This document shows, one piece after another, positions 33,508 through 41,382 of a DNA stretch of 64,000 nucleotides; the stretch's first letter is position 1; each line of letters starts with the position of its first letter. Source of the DNA: Oscillospiraceae bacterium (GTDB taxonomy: Bacteria > Bacillota > Clostridia > Oscillospirales > Oscillospiraceae); contig JAFWQQ010000017.1 in assembly GCA_017545165.1 (NCBI GenBank), positions 1 to 64,000 on the forward strand, read 5' to 3'. Below the pieces are notes generated by a model. That model had not been told where the DNA came from, searched no databases, and saw only the letters and a program-made list of their open reading frames with translations. The position numbers and the translations under genes were made by a program.

Positions 33508-33786
33508 TCAGGCCTGCTCTCTCATCTTAGCAAAGCACTCGCTGCAGTAGACGGGACGATCGGACTTGGGCTCAAAGGGAACCTTGGCCTCGCCGCCGCA
33601 GGCAGCGCAAGTGGCAGTGAAGAACTCCCGAGGACCGCGGGCCGCGTTCTTGCGGGCGTCACGGCAGGGCTTGCAGCGCTGGGGCTCGTTCTGGAAGCCG
33701 CGCTCCGCGTAGAACTCCTGCTCACCGGCGGTGAAAACGAACTCTTTACCGCACTCTTTGCATACTAAGGTCTTGTCTTCGTACAT
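33508..33786 (-). CDS. Zinc-ribbon protein
   Basis: This 92-aa protein has four CxxC pairs: CKECGKEF (residue 9), CKPCRDARK (about residue 38), CAACGGEA (about residue 60) and CSECFAK (about residue 81). Two zinc sites are likely. This matches the zinc-ribbon/CxxC small proteins common in Clostridia, often highly expressed. GAGGATT precedes the ATG. It could bind nucleic acid or act as a zinc store; the function is not known. Confidence 0.88.
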   Translation of the reverse strand: MYEDKTLVCKECGKEFVFTAGEQEFYAERGFQNEPQRCKPCRDARKNAARGPREFFTATCAACGGEAKVPFEPKSDRPVYCSECFAKMREQA

Positions 33787-33834
33787 TTTGGAATCCTCTC
33801 TTTTGATAGTTGCCTTTATCGGCTGTATTTGCGA

Positions 33835-34452
33835 TCAGCTAATGCTGATATCGCCGGGGTGAAGGGAATTTGCCAGCTTGCGCCGGATCCGCTGCACAGC
33901 GTTGTCAACCGCTTTTTCGTCCTTCTGAAGGACCTGGGCGATGTTTCGATAGGAAAGCCCGTCCAGATAAAGATCCAGGACACGCTTTTCCATAGGGGAC
34001 AAACGCTGGGCAAACAGTGTTTTCAGCTCTTCCTTGCTCTCTCTGGCCAGAACCAAATCCTCCGGGCTGCGGCGAAAGTATTCCGGTGCTGCCGATAACT
34101 GCGAACTGGGATCGTCGGAGAGTTGCTCAAGGGGCATGCTGTCGTTTAACGGGAGATGCTTCTGACGGGAAGCGGTTTTGACTGCAGAATACAGCCTCAT
34201 GCGGATACAATGTTCCGCAAAGCTGCGAAAACTGACGCCGAGGGAAGGGTCATACTCCCGGATCGCGGAAAGCAACCCAAACATGCCCTCCTGGCTCAGA
34301 TCCTCGCTGTCCCCTCCTGCGAGGAACAGCGGGCGCGCACAGGCCCGCACCAACTGCATATATCGTGCGGCCAGGCTCTCCTCCGCAGCCCTGTCACCTT
34401 CAACGGCGAGGCGCTGCAGATCATTGTCACTCAACTCAATCAATTCACGCAT
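33835..34452 (-). CDS. sigH: Sigma-70 family factor, SigH (Spo0H) type
   Basis: This 205-aa sigma factor has region 2 with GGDSEDLSQEGMFGLLSAIR (about residues 45-64), the SigH-type core-binding segment, and region 4 with LSPMEKRVLDLYLDGLSYRN (about 150-169) and a VDNAVQRIRRKL helix. This pattern fits the SigH family, which starts sporulation and stationary-phase transcription. It is a single gene with a strong sigma-A promoter. A related SigH-like paralogue cannot be excluded, since the rlmB/secE context of classical sigH is absent. Confidence 0.85.
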   Translation of the reverse strand: MRELIELSDNDLQRLAVEGDRAAEESLAARYMQLVRACARPLFLAGGDSEDLSQEGMFGLLSAIREYDPSLGVSFRSFAEHCIRMRLYSAVKTASRQKHLPLNDSMPLEQLSDDPSSQLSAAPEYFRRSPEDLVLARESKEELKTLFAQRLSPMEKRVLDLYLDGLSYRNIAQVLQKDEKAVDNAVQRIRRKLANSLHPGDISIS

Positions 34453-34486
34453 AGACTCTTTGCATCTCTATAAACATACAAGGTAT

Positions 34487-34514
34487 ATTATAGCGAAGGA
34501 TCCCTTAAAGTCAA
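34487..34514 (-). promoter_or_regulatory. Sigma-A promoter of the sigH-type gene
   Basis: Minus strand: TTGACT (34509-34514), 16 bp, TATAAT (34487-34492), 35 bp before the ATG. Confidence 0.75.
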
Positions 34515-34552
34515 TAACTTTTTCACATTTTTCCCAAGAATCTTCTAGTTTT

Positions 34553-35590
34553 TTACAGCTCAAACTGCTGCTGGCCCAGCACGGCAATGCCCAAATGCTC
34601 ATAGGCGCGGCGAGTCACGCAGCGGCCCCGGGGCGTGCGGGTGAGAAAGCCCTGCTGCAGCAGATAGGGTTCATACATATCCTCAAGGGTGACAGCTTCC
34701 TCGTTGATGGTAGCGGCAAGCGTGTCCAATCCCACGGGGCCGCCGTTATAGAATTCAATGATACTGCGCAGCATCCGGCGATCCAGGGCGTCCAGTCCCA
34801 GCTTGTCCACCTCGAGCCGGCTCAGGGCCCGGTCGGCCACCTCCCGGGTGATGACGCCGTCGGCCTGTACCTGAGCAAAGTCCCGGACCCGGCGGAGCAG
34901 ACGGTTGGCAATACGAGGCGTACCCCGGGAGCGGGAGGCGATCTCAAAGGCGCCGTCCGGCTCGATCTCCACGTTCAGGATCCCGGCGGAGCGGCACACG
35001 ATGCGCTGCAGCTCCTGGGGCGTGTAGAGCTCCAGCCGCAGGGCGACGCCGAAACGGTCCCGCAGCGGCGCGGTGAGTTGACCGGAGCGGGTGGTGGCGC
35101 CGATCAGGGTGAAGCGCGGCAGGTCCAGATGGATGGAATTGGCGGAGGGTCCCTTCCCCAGGATGATGTCGATGGCGAAGTCCTCCATGGCGGGATAGAG
35201 GATCTCCTCATAGGCCCGGTTCAGCCGGTGGATCTCATCCACGAAGAGAATATCCCCCTCGTTCAGGTTCGTCAACATGGCCACAAGGTCGCCGGGCTTT
35301 TCGATGGCAGGACCGGAGGTGATGCGCATATTCACGCCCATCTCGTTGGCGATCACCGCAGCCAGGGTGGTTTTGCCCAAGCCCGGGGGGCCGTGGAGCA
35401 GTACGTGATCCAGGGGCTCATGGCGCATTTTGGCAGCGTTGATGAAGATCTCCAGATTCCCCTTGGCCTTCTCCTGACCGATATACTCCGTCAGCGTTCT
35501 GGGCCGAAGAGAGCCCTCTGCCTGATCCTCCGGGAGGCTCACGGTGGTGGTCAGCACCTCGCCGGTATCTTCGGAAAAGTTGATACTCAT
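34553..35590 (-). CDS. ruvB: Holliday junction helicase subunit RuvB
   Basis: This 345-aa AAA+ motor drives branch migration with RuvA. The N-terminal [20 protein letters not shown] is conserved, Walker A is [11 protein letters not shown], Walker B is [12 protein letters not shown], the sensor region is [20 protein letters not shown], and a winged helix is C-terminal. GGAGGG precedes the ATG. It is the last gene of ruvC-ruvA-ruvB; a 96-bp gap to ruvA holds only short TAGTTCGTAG-type repeats. Confidence 0.98.
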   Translation of the reverse strand: MSINFSEDTGEVLTTTVSLPEDQAEGSLRPRTLTEYIGQEKAKGNLEIFINAAKMRHEPLDHVLLHGPPGLGKTTLAAVIANEMGVNMRITSGPAIEKPGDLVAMLTNLNEGDILFVDEIHRLNRAYEEILYPAMEDFAIDIILGKGPSANSIHLDLPRFTLIGATTRSGQLTAPLRDRFGVALRLELYTPQELQRIVCRSAGILNVEIEPDGAFEIASRSRGTPRIANRLLRRVRDFAQVQADGVITREVADRALSRLEVDKLGLDALDRRMLRSIIEFYNGGPVGLDTLAATINEEAVTLEDMYEPYLLQQGFLTRTPRGRCVTRRAYEHLGIAVLGQQQFEL

Positions 35591-35686
35591 GTGATTCCCT
35601 CCGGGAAGTAGTTCGTAGTTAGTAGTTCGTAGTGGTTAGAGAATGAAGAAAGCATTTCGCGTCCCATCTCCTGCGAACTAAGCACT

Positions 35687-36295
35687 CTATTTGACCATTT
35701 GCTTCAGCACGGCCTTGATGATCTGCTGGGCGTCCATGCCGCTGCAGTCCATCTTTTTCAGCACCGGTCCCAGCTCCGCGCTGGAGTAGCCCAGAACAGC
35801 CAGGCCGGCCAGGGCGTCGTTCAGGGCCTTGTTTTCCCCTGCGGGAGCTGAGGGTGAGGCAACAGCGGGCATACTCCAGTCCGTATTGCCCAGTTCCTTG
35901 CCGATCTTGTCCTTCAACTCCAGGATCACCCGTTGGGCGATCTTTTTGCCGATGCCGGGTGCCACGATCAGGGCTTTCACATCGTCGTTCAGAATTGCCA
36001 GCGCCAAGCTCTCAGGGCTGTTGTAGCTGAGGATCGAGAGGGCGGCCTTGGGACCGATGCCGGAGACGGCGATGAGCATCTCAAAGCAGCGCCGTTCGCT
36101 CTTGTCTGCAAAGCCAAAGAGGTCGAAGTTCGTCTCCCCGATGCTCTCGGTGATATAGAGCTTCGTCTTTTCTCCAACCTTCAAGCGAGTCTGCGTATTG
36201 ACCGTGACGTTCAGGCCGAAGCCCAGTCCGCCGCAGTCCAGCACAGCCAGGTTTTGCCCCAGCTCTGTCACGGTTCCCTCTAAGTGGTAGAACAT
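35687..36295 (-). CDS. ruvA: Holliday junction DNA-binding subunit RuvA
   Basis: This 202-aa protein has an N-terminal OB fold, two helix-hairpin-helix motifs (AVSGIGPKAALSIL and VAPGIGKKIAQRVI) and a C-terminal RuvB-binding domain. The tetramer holds four-way DNA junctions. It overlaps the ruvC end by 16 nt, and GGAGG precedes the ATG. Confidence 0.98.
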   Translation of the reverse strand: MFYHLEGTVTELGQNLAVLDCGGLGFGLNVTVNTQTRLKVGEKTKLYITESIGETNFDLFGFADKSERRCFEMLIAVSGIGPKAALSILSYNSPESLALAILNDDVKALIVAPGIGKKIAQRVILELKDKIGKELGNTDWSMPAVASPSAPAGENKALNDALAGLAVLGYSSAELGPVLKKMDCSGMDAQQIIKAVLKQMVK

Positions 36296-36792
36296 TCGCT
36301 GTTTCCTCCTCGATTGAGCAAGCTGGTGGAGCTTCTGGCATGGCAGAGTGCCAGGGCCACCGCGTCCGCCGCATCGTCCGGTTTCGGCGGCGCAGGGAGA
36401 TTACACAGACGCTTGACCATGTCCATGACCTGCTTTTTCTCCGCCCGGCCATAGCCCACCACGGACTGCTTGACCTGCAGCGGCGTATACTCAAAGATCT
36501 GTACCCCTGCCAGACGGCAGGCCAGCAGGATAACGCCCCTGGCATGGGCTACGGCGATACCGGTGGTGATATTGGTATTGAAAAACAGCTCCTCTACGCT
36601 GACCGCGTCCGGCTTGAAGAGATCCAGAAGATCCGCCATATCGCGGAAGATCTGCTCCAAACGGCTGGACAGACTGGTGTGTGCAGGCGTGGTGATGACG
36701 CCGCATTTTACAAGCGCTTGCCTGCTTTTCTCAGAATCGATCACACCGAAGCCTATGGTAGCCACGCCGGGATCAATGCCCAAAATACGCAT
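36280..36792 (-). CDS. ruvC: Holliday junction resolvase RuvC
   Basis: This 170-aa RNase H-fold nuclease has acidic residues in MRILGIDPGVATIGFG (first Asp), VSVEELFFNTN (Glu) and DDAADAVALAL (late Asp pair), all intact. The start at 36792 has GGAG upstream, and the family N-terminus begins here. It is the first gene of the ruv operon. Confidence 0.97.
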   Translation of the reverse strand: MRILGIDPGVATIGFGVIDSEKSRQALVKCGVITTPAHTSLSSRLEQIFRDMADLLDLFKPDAVSVEELFFNTNITTGIAVAHARGVILLACRLAGVQIFEYTPLQVKQSVVGYGRAEKKQVMDMVKRLCNLPAPPKPDDAADAVALALCHARSSTSLLNRGGNSECSTT

Positions 36793-37002
36793 AGAATCAA
36801 CTCCGTATGATATTTTACCATAAGTAGATCGCCAGCGCAAGTGATACGGCTTGATTTCGGTCGCCGGAACGCAGGGCCTCTACAATGTGTAATCACGTTT
36901 TCGCTCTCTAACGGAAGCCCTCCTGGGGTATGCGTTGCAGAGCTCGGGGTATGCACGGCTGCGTCGGGGGTATACGAGACGCGCATTCGGTATGGATCAT
37001 AG

Positions 37003-37033
37003 AAAAACACCCTGCGCTTGTGGGCACAGGGTG
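37003..37033 (-). terminator. Terminator of the VanZ-like gene
   Basis: CACCCTG/CAGGGTG stem followed on the minus strand by TTTTTC. The remaining 37-36.8 kb intergenic DNA shows nothing else clear. Confidence 0.8.
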
Positions 37034-37046
37034 CAGCTGGCAGCGT

Positions 37047-37553
37047 TCAGATTTTTCGCGCTCGCCTCTTGTGGATCAAATGCAGGATCCACCATAGCAG
37101 AAAGATGCCGAAGAGGACACCCGCGGAGTCCAGAAGTACGTCCAGCACTTCTCCGCTCCGTCCGCTGACAAAGGTCTGGTGAAGCTCATCCGATGCGGCG
37201 TACAAGGCGCCGATCAGCAGAGAAAGCAGTCTGGGCCGCCGAATTTCCCGTCTGGCCATCCAGGCCAGCACATGCAGATACAGCGAAGTACCCAGGAGGG
37301 CATACTCGGTAAAATGGGCGGTTTTTCGAATGATCCGCGCGGTCCAATCCGCGATCAGCCTTTGTCTCTCCGGTTCCATAGATTCAAATCCCGGAAAGAG
37401 GATGGAAAGCATCAGGGAAACGATCCCTCCGCTTGTCCGGTTGGAAGCTTCCGCTTTTTGACTGGAAAAGCAGAAGATCATCGTCATAACAGCCAAAACG
37501 AAGAGCAGCGTCAGAAGGACGGCATGCTTGCGGAAAAAACCTTGTGTAGTCAT
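37047..37553 (-). CDS. VanZ-like membrane protein
   Basis: This 168-aa protein has about four membrane helices. Family motifs are FCFSSQ (about residue 27), RKTAHFTEYALLG (about residue 76), YAASDELHQTFVSGRSG (about residue 117) and DVLLDSAGV. VanZ confers low-level teicoplanin resistance by an unknown mechanism; most chromosomal homologues have no assigned function. GGAGGAG precedes the ATG. Confidence 0.9.
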   Translation of the reverse strand: MTTQGFFRKHAVLLTLLFVLAVMTMIFCFSSQKAEASNRTSGGIVSLMLSILFPGFESMEPERQRLIADWTARIIRKTAHFTEYALLGTSLYLHVLAWMARREIRRPRLLSLLIGALYAASDELHQTFVSGRSGEVLDVLLDSAGVLFGIFLLWWILHLIHKRRARKI

Positions 37554-37692
37554 GTTGTCTTCTCCTCCGATTCTCAGGGGTGATGCCTTCTGCTCCCTTC
37601 AATGCCGTAATTCCAAAATCGGAACTTCTTCCGCTAATCATCCATATGGGACAAGCCTTCATTGCTTCCTAAAGATCGACAAACGGAAGAAC

Positions 37693-37733
37693 GGGCCTGT
37701 TCCCTCTCCTTGGGAGCAGGCCCATTCTGATCG
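37693..37733 (-). terminator. Terminator of yebC
   Basis: A 12-bp stem (GGGCCTGTTCCC with its near-complement, 37693-37704 and 37722-37733), followed on the minus strand by GTTCTTCCGTTT. Confidence 0.7.
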
Positions 37734-37749
37734 TCAGGCACAATGGCGG

Positions 37750-38487
37750 TTACTCCGCGTCTTCCCAGTTGTGCCAGACATTCTGGACGTCGTCGAAATC
37801 TTCCAGCATATCCAGCATCTTCTGGAACTTCTTGGCATCGTCCTCGCCCAGCTTGATATAGCCGTTCTGAGGCAGCATCTCTACCTGAGCCTCCAGCAGC
37901 TTGTAGCCCTTCTCGGTCAGCGCCTCGGAGACGGCGGCCACGTCGTCCTCCGCGGTGTAGACGGTCATGGTCTCCCCTTCCGCCTCAAAATCCTCGGCTC
38001 CGGCGTCCAGCGCGTCCATCATCACGGTGTCCTCGTCCAGATCTTCGTCCTCATTGTCGATAACAATGACGCCCTTTCTGTCAAAGGACCAGCTGACGCA
38101 GTTGGCAGCGCCCATGTTTCCGCCGTACTTGTCGAAGTAATGGCGGATCTCTCCGGCGGTGCGGTTGCGGTTGTCGGTCATGGTCTCCACGATGACGGCA
38201 ACGCCCTGGGGGCCGTAGCCTTCGTAGGTGATCTTTTCGTAGTTCTCGGTATTGCCCGCGCCCAGGGCTTTGTCGATGGTGCGCTTGATATTGTCGTTGG
38301 GCATATTGGCGGCCTTGGCCTTGGCGATCACGGCGGCCAGCTTGGAGTTGGAGCGGGGATCTCCGCCGCCGCCCTCCTTGACAGCCACGATCATCTCGCG
38401 GGCGATCTTGGTGAAGGCCTGGGCGCGCTTGGCGTCAGCCGCGCCCTTGGTTTTCTGTATATTGTGCCACTTGGAATGTCCGGACAT
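37750..38487 (-). CDS. yebC: YebC/TACO1 family protein
   Basis: This 245-aa protein begins MSGHSKWHNIQKTKGAADAK, the family hallmark. Members were called transcription regulators; recent work on the family shows a role in translation through proline-rich stretches. A notable feature is that the ribosome binding site GAGGAG lies inside the arm of a long hairpin just upstream. It follows sipL on the same strand. Confidence 0.96.
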   Translation of the reverse strand: MSGHSKWHNIQKTKGAADAKRAQAFTKIAREMIVAVKEGGGGDPRSNSKLAAVIAKAKAANMPNDNIKRTIDKALGAGNTENYEKITYEGYGPQGVAVIVETMTDNRNRTAGEIRHYFDKYGGNMGAANCVSWSFDRKGVIVIDNEDEDLDEDTVMMDALDAGAEDFEAEGETMTVYTAEDDVAAVSEALTEKGYKLLEAQVEMLPQNGYIKLGEDDAKKFQKMLDMLEDFDDVQNVWHNWEDAE

Positions 38488-38493
38488 AGTAAA

Positions 38494-38547
38494 CAGCTCC
38501 TCTTGTGCTAAAATTCAACATCGCATATTTTAGCACAAGAGGAGTTG
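38494..38547 (-). promoter_or_regulatory. Long hairpin covering the yebC ribosome binding site
   Basis: Arms 38494-38514 and 38527-38547 pair at 20 of 21 positions plus one G-U, with a 12-nt loop. The arm nearest the gene contains GAGGAG, 6-7 nt before the yebC ATG. No T-tract follows, so it is not a usual terminator. It could mask translation or stabilise the end of the sipL message. Confidence 0.75.
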
Positions 38548-38587
38548 TATGGCAAGAGTTTCTTATCACTTAGAACGATTCTCACGG

Positions 38588-40069
38588 CTATTCCGCGGGA
38601 ATGAGAAGCATTTTACTCCCCTCCGGGTTACAAGCTTTGATCGCTTCCACGCTGGAGCGATACTCCTTCGCAAGCTCCCACAGGCTCTCGTTGGCTGGAA
38701 ACACAAGACTCAGCGCAGGCAATTCTGCCGGATTCCATTCGGCGTCCTCGTTCAGCTCCACCGCGCTCACCGCTTCGATCTGATCCTTTGTCTCCTGCTC
38801 CAGAAGAACCTCGGCACTCCCGTTCAGCTTAAGTTTTCCGCCCTCCATCGACGCTTCACAGCTTTGAAGCCTGACAGCGAGCGGACGCGAAGACGCTTCA
38901 AGCGGATCTCCTCTCAGGTGGAGACTGCGTCGAAAGGCCCCAATCTTGCCGTCCGTATCCCGGTAAAGCAAATCCATCGTCACAGGCTGGTTCACATGCT
39001 CTCTGTCGCTCTCCAGAGGCCCCAGCTTTGCCTCTGAGGCAAGAAGCTCCGCCAAATCATCCGGCAAGGGAAAGCTCTCTTCGGCGCTGAGAACGGCCGT
39101 ACTTCGCTCCAGAGAGCGCAGGATCGTTCTTTTCTCGCAGATCGGTGAGGACGGCATCCTGCTGCTGTATGCGTCGATCACGGAGCAGACAGAGCGTTTG
39201 GAAAAGCATCGTATCTGCAGCACGCCGTGGATTTCGGCGTCAAGACTGCGCTCTCCGGCGATGCCCTCGACCCAATCCAGGTAGACGGAGCTTGGTTCTG
39301 CGTGAGCCAGGATACTATCCGCGTTTTCATCCCCGGTTTCAACGAGTTGGGAAAATGGCAGCCGATACCGCAAGGACACCGGGACCTCCGACTCGTCCAG
39401 GCCCCAGATTCGCAGCTCCAGTTCTCCTTTTACGATGCTTCTTGTTCCCAGAGACTCTGTTTCCAGGTTCGAAATGCTCAGGCTTTCCCCGGCAATGCTA
39501 TGCGGCAAAGCCGTATCGCCCTGAGGCTGCAGCTGCTCCCGGACAGTAAAGCTTTTCTCCCGCACTGTTTCCAGGGCCAGGCCCTCTCCGGTTTCTTTCA
39601 GAAGATGAATACCGGCTTCTTCGTCCTCCGGCAGCGCAGCATCCAGGACCAGGCTCCCGCGGCGGAAAGGAAGCATAAGCGTCTGAATATCAGCGCTGAC
39701 GCTCAGCTTGCGCGGGTTCAGCAGTTTCCCTTCCAGACCGATCAAACGGCAGGATATCAGCGGCGGAGCCTCCGGATCCGGTTCCTCCAGCTCGAATCCC
39801 ACGTCGTACTCTTTTCTCAGTCGTATTGTGTCCAGTCTGCCGCTCTCCGTCTGATACAGAACGCTGACCCAGACCTCGCCGGTAACAGAGAGCTTGTGGG
39901 CCGCGGCGTCTCTTCCCTTCAAGAGCAGTCCACCCTGGGACCACAGCACGCGGGCCGCATCCTCCCGGCTGTCCGGGATAACGGCGTCCATACTGACCTG
40001 ACAGCGGCTGTAATACGGCTCTTCTTCCAGCCAAACCGGCAATTCCTTGTTCAATAGCTTGATTTCCAT
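38588..40069 (-). CDS. sipL: SpoIVA-interacting coat protein SipL (SPOCS/DUF3794 + LysM)
   Basis: This 493-aa protein is built of DUF3794/SPOCS-type beta domains and a C-terminal LysM module (SLWELAKEYRSSVEAI near residue 460, ending KMLLIPAE). This layout and length match Clostridioides difficile SipL, the functional counterpart of SpoVID, which binds SpoIVA through the LysM domain. GGGGAAGGAA precedes the ATG. It lies 32 bp after a spoVM homologue and behind a sigma-E-like promoter, in keeping with mother-cell expression. Name given by domain layout and context. Confidence 0.87.
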   Translation of the reverse strand: MEIKLLNKELPVWLEEEPYYSRCQVSMDAVIPDSREDAARVLWSQGGLLLKGRDAAAHKLSVTGEVWVSVLYQTESGRLDTIRLRKEYDVGFELEEPDPEAPPLISCRLIGLEGKLLNPRKLSVSADIQTLMLPFRRGSLVLDAALPEDEEAGIHLLKETGEGLALETVREKSFTVREQLQPQGDTALPHSIAGESLSISNLETESLGTRSIVKGELELRIWGLDESEVPVSLRYRLPFSQLVETGDENADSILAHAEPSSVYLDWVEGIAGERSLDAEIHGVLQIRCFSKRSVCSVIDAYSSRMPSSPICEKRTILRSLERSTAVLSAEESFPLPDDLAELLASEAKLGPLESDREHVNQPVTMDLLYRDTDGKIGAFRRSLHLRGDPLEASSRPLAVRLQSCEASMEGGKLKLNGSAEVLLEQETKDQIEAVSAVELNEDAEWNPAELPALSLVFPANESLWELAKEYRSSVEAIKACNPEGSKMLLIPAE

Positions 40070-40101
40070 AATCGTTCCTTCCCCTCGTCAATTCGTGCGT
40101 T

Positions 40102-40173
40102 TTACTCTCCTCCGCGCAGCAGCCGCAAAAGAACTGAAAGCCACCGCGGGAGCCGAATCACGTAGATCCTCAT
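40102..40173 (-). CDS. spoVM: SpoVM, forespore-surface amphipathic peptide
   Basis: A 23-aa ORF below usual size cut-offs. Residues 1-12 read MRIYVIRLPRWL and align without gaps to the Bacillus SpoVM start MKFYTIKLPKFL, including Pro9, which is essential in SpoVM; the rest is an amphipathic, Arg/Leu-rich helix. AGGA lies about 9 nt upstream of the ATG. It is between a 51-aa membrane-protein gene and sipL, downstream of rsgA, close to the Bacillus order rsgA-rpe-thiN-spoVM. SpoVM recognises membrane curvature and anchors SpoIVA. The short length limits certainty, but position and motif agree. Confidence 0.82.
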   Translation of the reverse strand: MRIYVIRLPRWLSVLLRLLRGGE

Positions 40174-40193
40174 ACTATCCCGTCCTTTCCGCG

Positions 40194-40349
40194 CTATCCG
40201 CAGCAGCGCAGGTACCAGATTCCGAGACCGATCAGGCAGGCAGCCAGGAAAAACCACCAGAATTCAGCCGGCAGTACCAGCGCCAGAAGGATAAACAAAC
40301 CTGCTCCGATGGCGGCAAAGCCCCACAGTCCGCAACGTCCTCTTCGCAC
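40194..40349 (-). CDS. Small membrane protein upstream of spoVM
   Basis: This 51-aa protein has a basic, Cys-containing N-terminus (VRRGRCGLWG), two hydrophobic segments (about residues 9-27 and 30-46) and the end WYLRCCG. No family is recognised. The GTG at 40349 is chosen because it has a G-rich binding site 9 nt upstream and lies just below a sigma-E-like promoter; an ORF start at 40433 would be inside that promoter. The stop is 20 bp before spoVM, so it probably belongs to the same sporulation unit. Confidence 0.6.
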   Translation of the reverse strand: MRRGRCGLWGFAAIGAGLFILLALVLPAEFWWFFLAACLIGLGIWYLRCCG

Positions 40350-40383
40350 AGCAAACCGCCCCCCGCACTCGGTATTTCCATAC

Positions 40384-40412
40384 ACGATATGCGAGAGGCG
40401 GTTTGAATATGA
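40384..40412 (-). promoter_or_regulatory. Sigma-E-like promoter of the small-protein/spoVM/sipL unit
   Basis: Minus strand: TCATATT (40406-40412), which fits the sigma-E -35 consensus KMATATT fully, a 14-bp spacer, and CATATCGT (40384-40391), matching six of eight -10 positions. It lies about 35 bp before the GTG of the 51-aa gene. Confidence 0.55.
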
Positions 40413-40497
40413 ATGCAGGAAACGACGCTGCACAAATAAAGCGACAGCGGAAAGCCGCGCTCGGCGGAAGAAACGGCAAATATATCCTAATCCTTCA

Positions 40498-41382
40498 TTA
40501 TTCCTTTATCTCCCATGTCTTGAGCTGGGCGCTGAGCTCATACAAACGCAGATAGGAGCGGTAACGGCTTTGCCCGATCTCTCCCGTCTCGACTGCAGCG
40601 CGAACGGCGCAGCCCGGCTCTCTGCGATGACTGCAGTCGGGAAAACGGCATTGGCCTATGTATGGGGCAAACTCACGAAAATCAAATTGGAGCGCTTCCT
40701 TGGGAACGGGTCTCATCATCTCCAGCTCGAAGGAGGCAAAACCCGGCGTATCGGCAATATAGCTGTTTTCTTCCAGGCAAAAGAGCTCCACATGTCGGGT
40801 CGTGTGCTTTCCGCGGCCAAGCTTCTCGCTCACCTCCGAAGTAGGAACGGATATGCCCGGCAGAAGCCGGTTGAGAAGGCTGGATTTGCCCACACCGGAG
40901 TTGCCTGTAAAGGCGCTGACTTTGCCGCGCAGGAGATCCCGAAGCTCTTCAACCCCCTCCCCCGTTTGGGCGCTGGTGGCGACAACGGGAAAACCGGCTC
41001 TGCAGAAGATCTGACGCAGTTGGTCGCCGCTGTCCAGATCCGTCTTGTTGACGCAGATAATCAGTTCACAGTCCGCCTCTGCGGCTATCACCGAAACCCG
41101 GTCGATCAGGTAGGGATCCGTCACGGGATTTGCGTTTGCAGCCACGAAAACAAGCGCGTCGATGTTGGCCACAGCAGGGCGGATAAAGAAGTTTCGCCGT
41201 TCCAGGACTTGGTCGACCCGGGCGCCGCCGCTGGCGTCCAGCGAGCACTGCACTCGATCACCGACCAAAGGGGAGGTGCCGTCCAGGCGGAACTTACCGC
41301 GGGCTTTGCATGCCAACAGGCCCTCCTCGGTCCGGACATAGTAGAAGCCGCTGAGCGCTTTGACAATAATGCCTTCCCTCAT
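40498..41382 (-). CDS. rsgA: Ribosome small-subunit GTPase RsgA
   Basis: This 294-aa circularly permuted GTPase checks 30S assembly. Domains are an N-terminal OB fold, a permuted G domain with NKTD (in ICVNKTDLD), FTGNSGVGKSSLLN (G1) and DTPGF (G3), and a C-terminal zinc-binding segment (CRFPDCSHRREPGC). The second ATG of an ATGATG pair gives proper spacing to GGAGG. It overlaps the prkC stop. Order prpC-prkC-rsgA is conserved in Firmicutes. Confidence 0.97.
   Translation of the reverse strand: MREGIIVKALSGFYYVRTEEGLLACKARGKFRLDGTSPLVGDRVQCSLDASGGARVDQVLERRNFFIRPAVANIDALVFVAANANPVTDPYLIDRVSVIAAEADCELIICVNKTDLDSGDQLRQIFCRAGFPVVATSAQTGEGVEELRDLLRGKVSAFTGNSGVGKSSLLNRLLPGISVPTSEVSEKLGRGKHTTRHVELFCLEENSYIADTPGFASFELEMMRPVPKEALQFDFREFAPYIGQCRFPDCSHRREPGCAVRAAVETGEIGQSRYRSYLRLYELSAQLKTWEIKE

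Noticed and set aside
38494..38547. CIRCE (HrcA) operator upstream of yebC
   Set aside because: The half-sites are in the opposite order to CIRCE (TTAGCACTC-N9-GAGTGCTAA) and the arms are too long.
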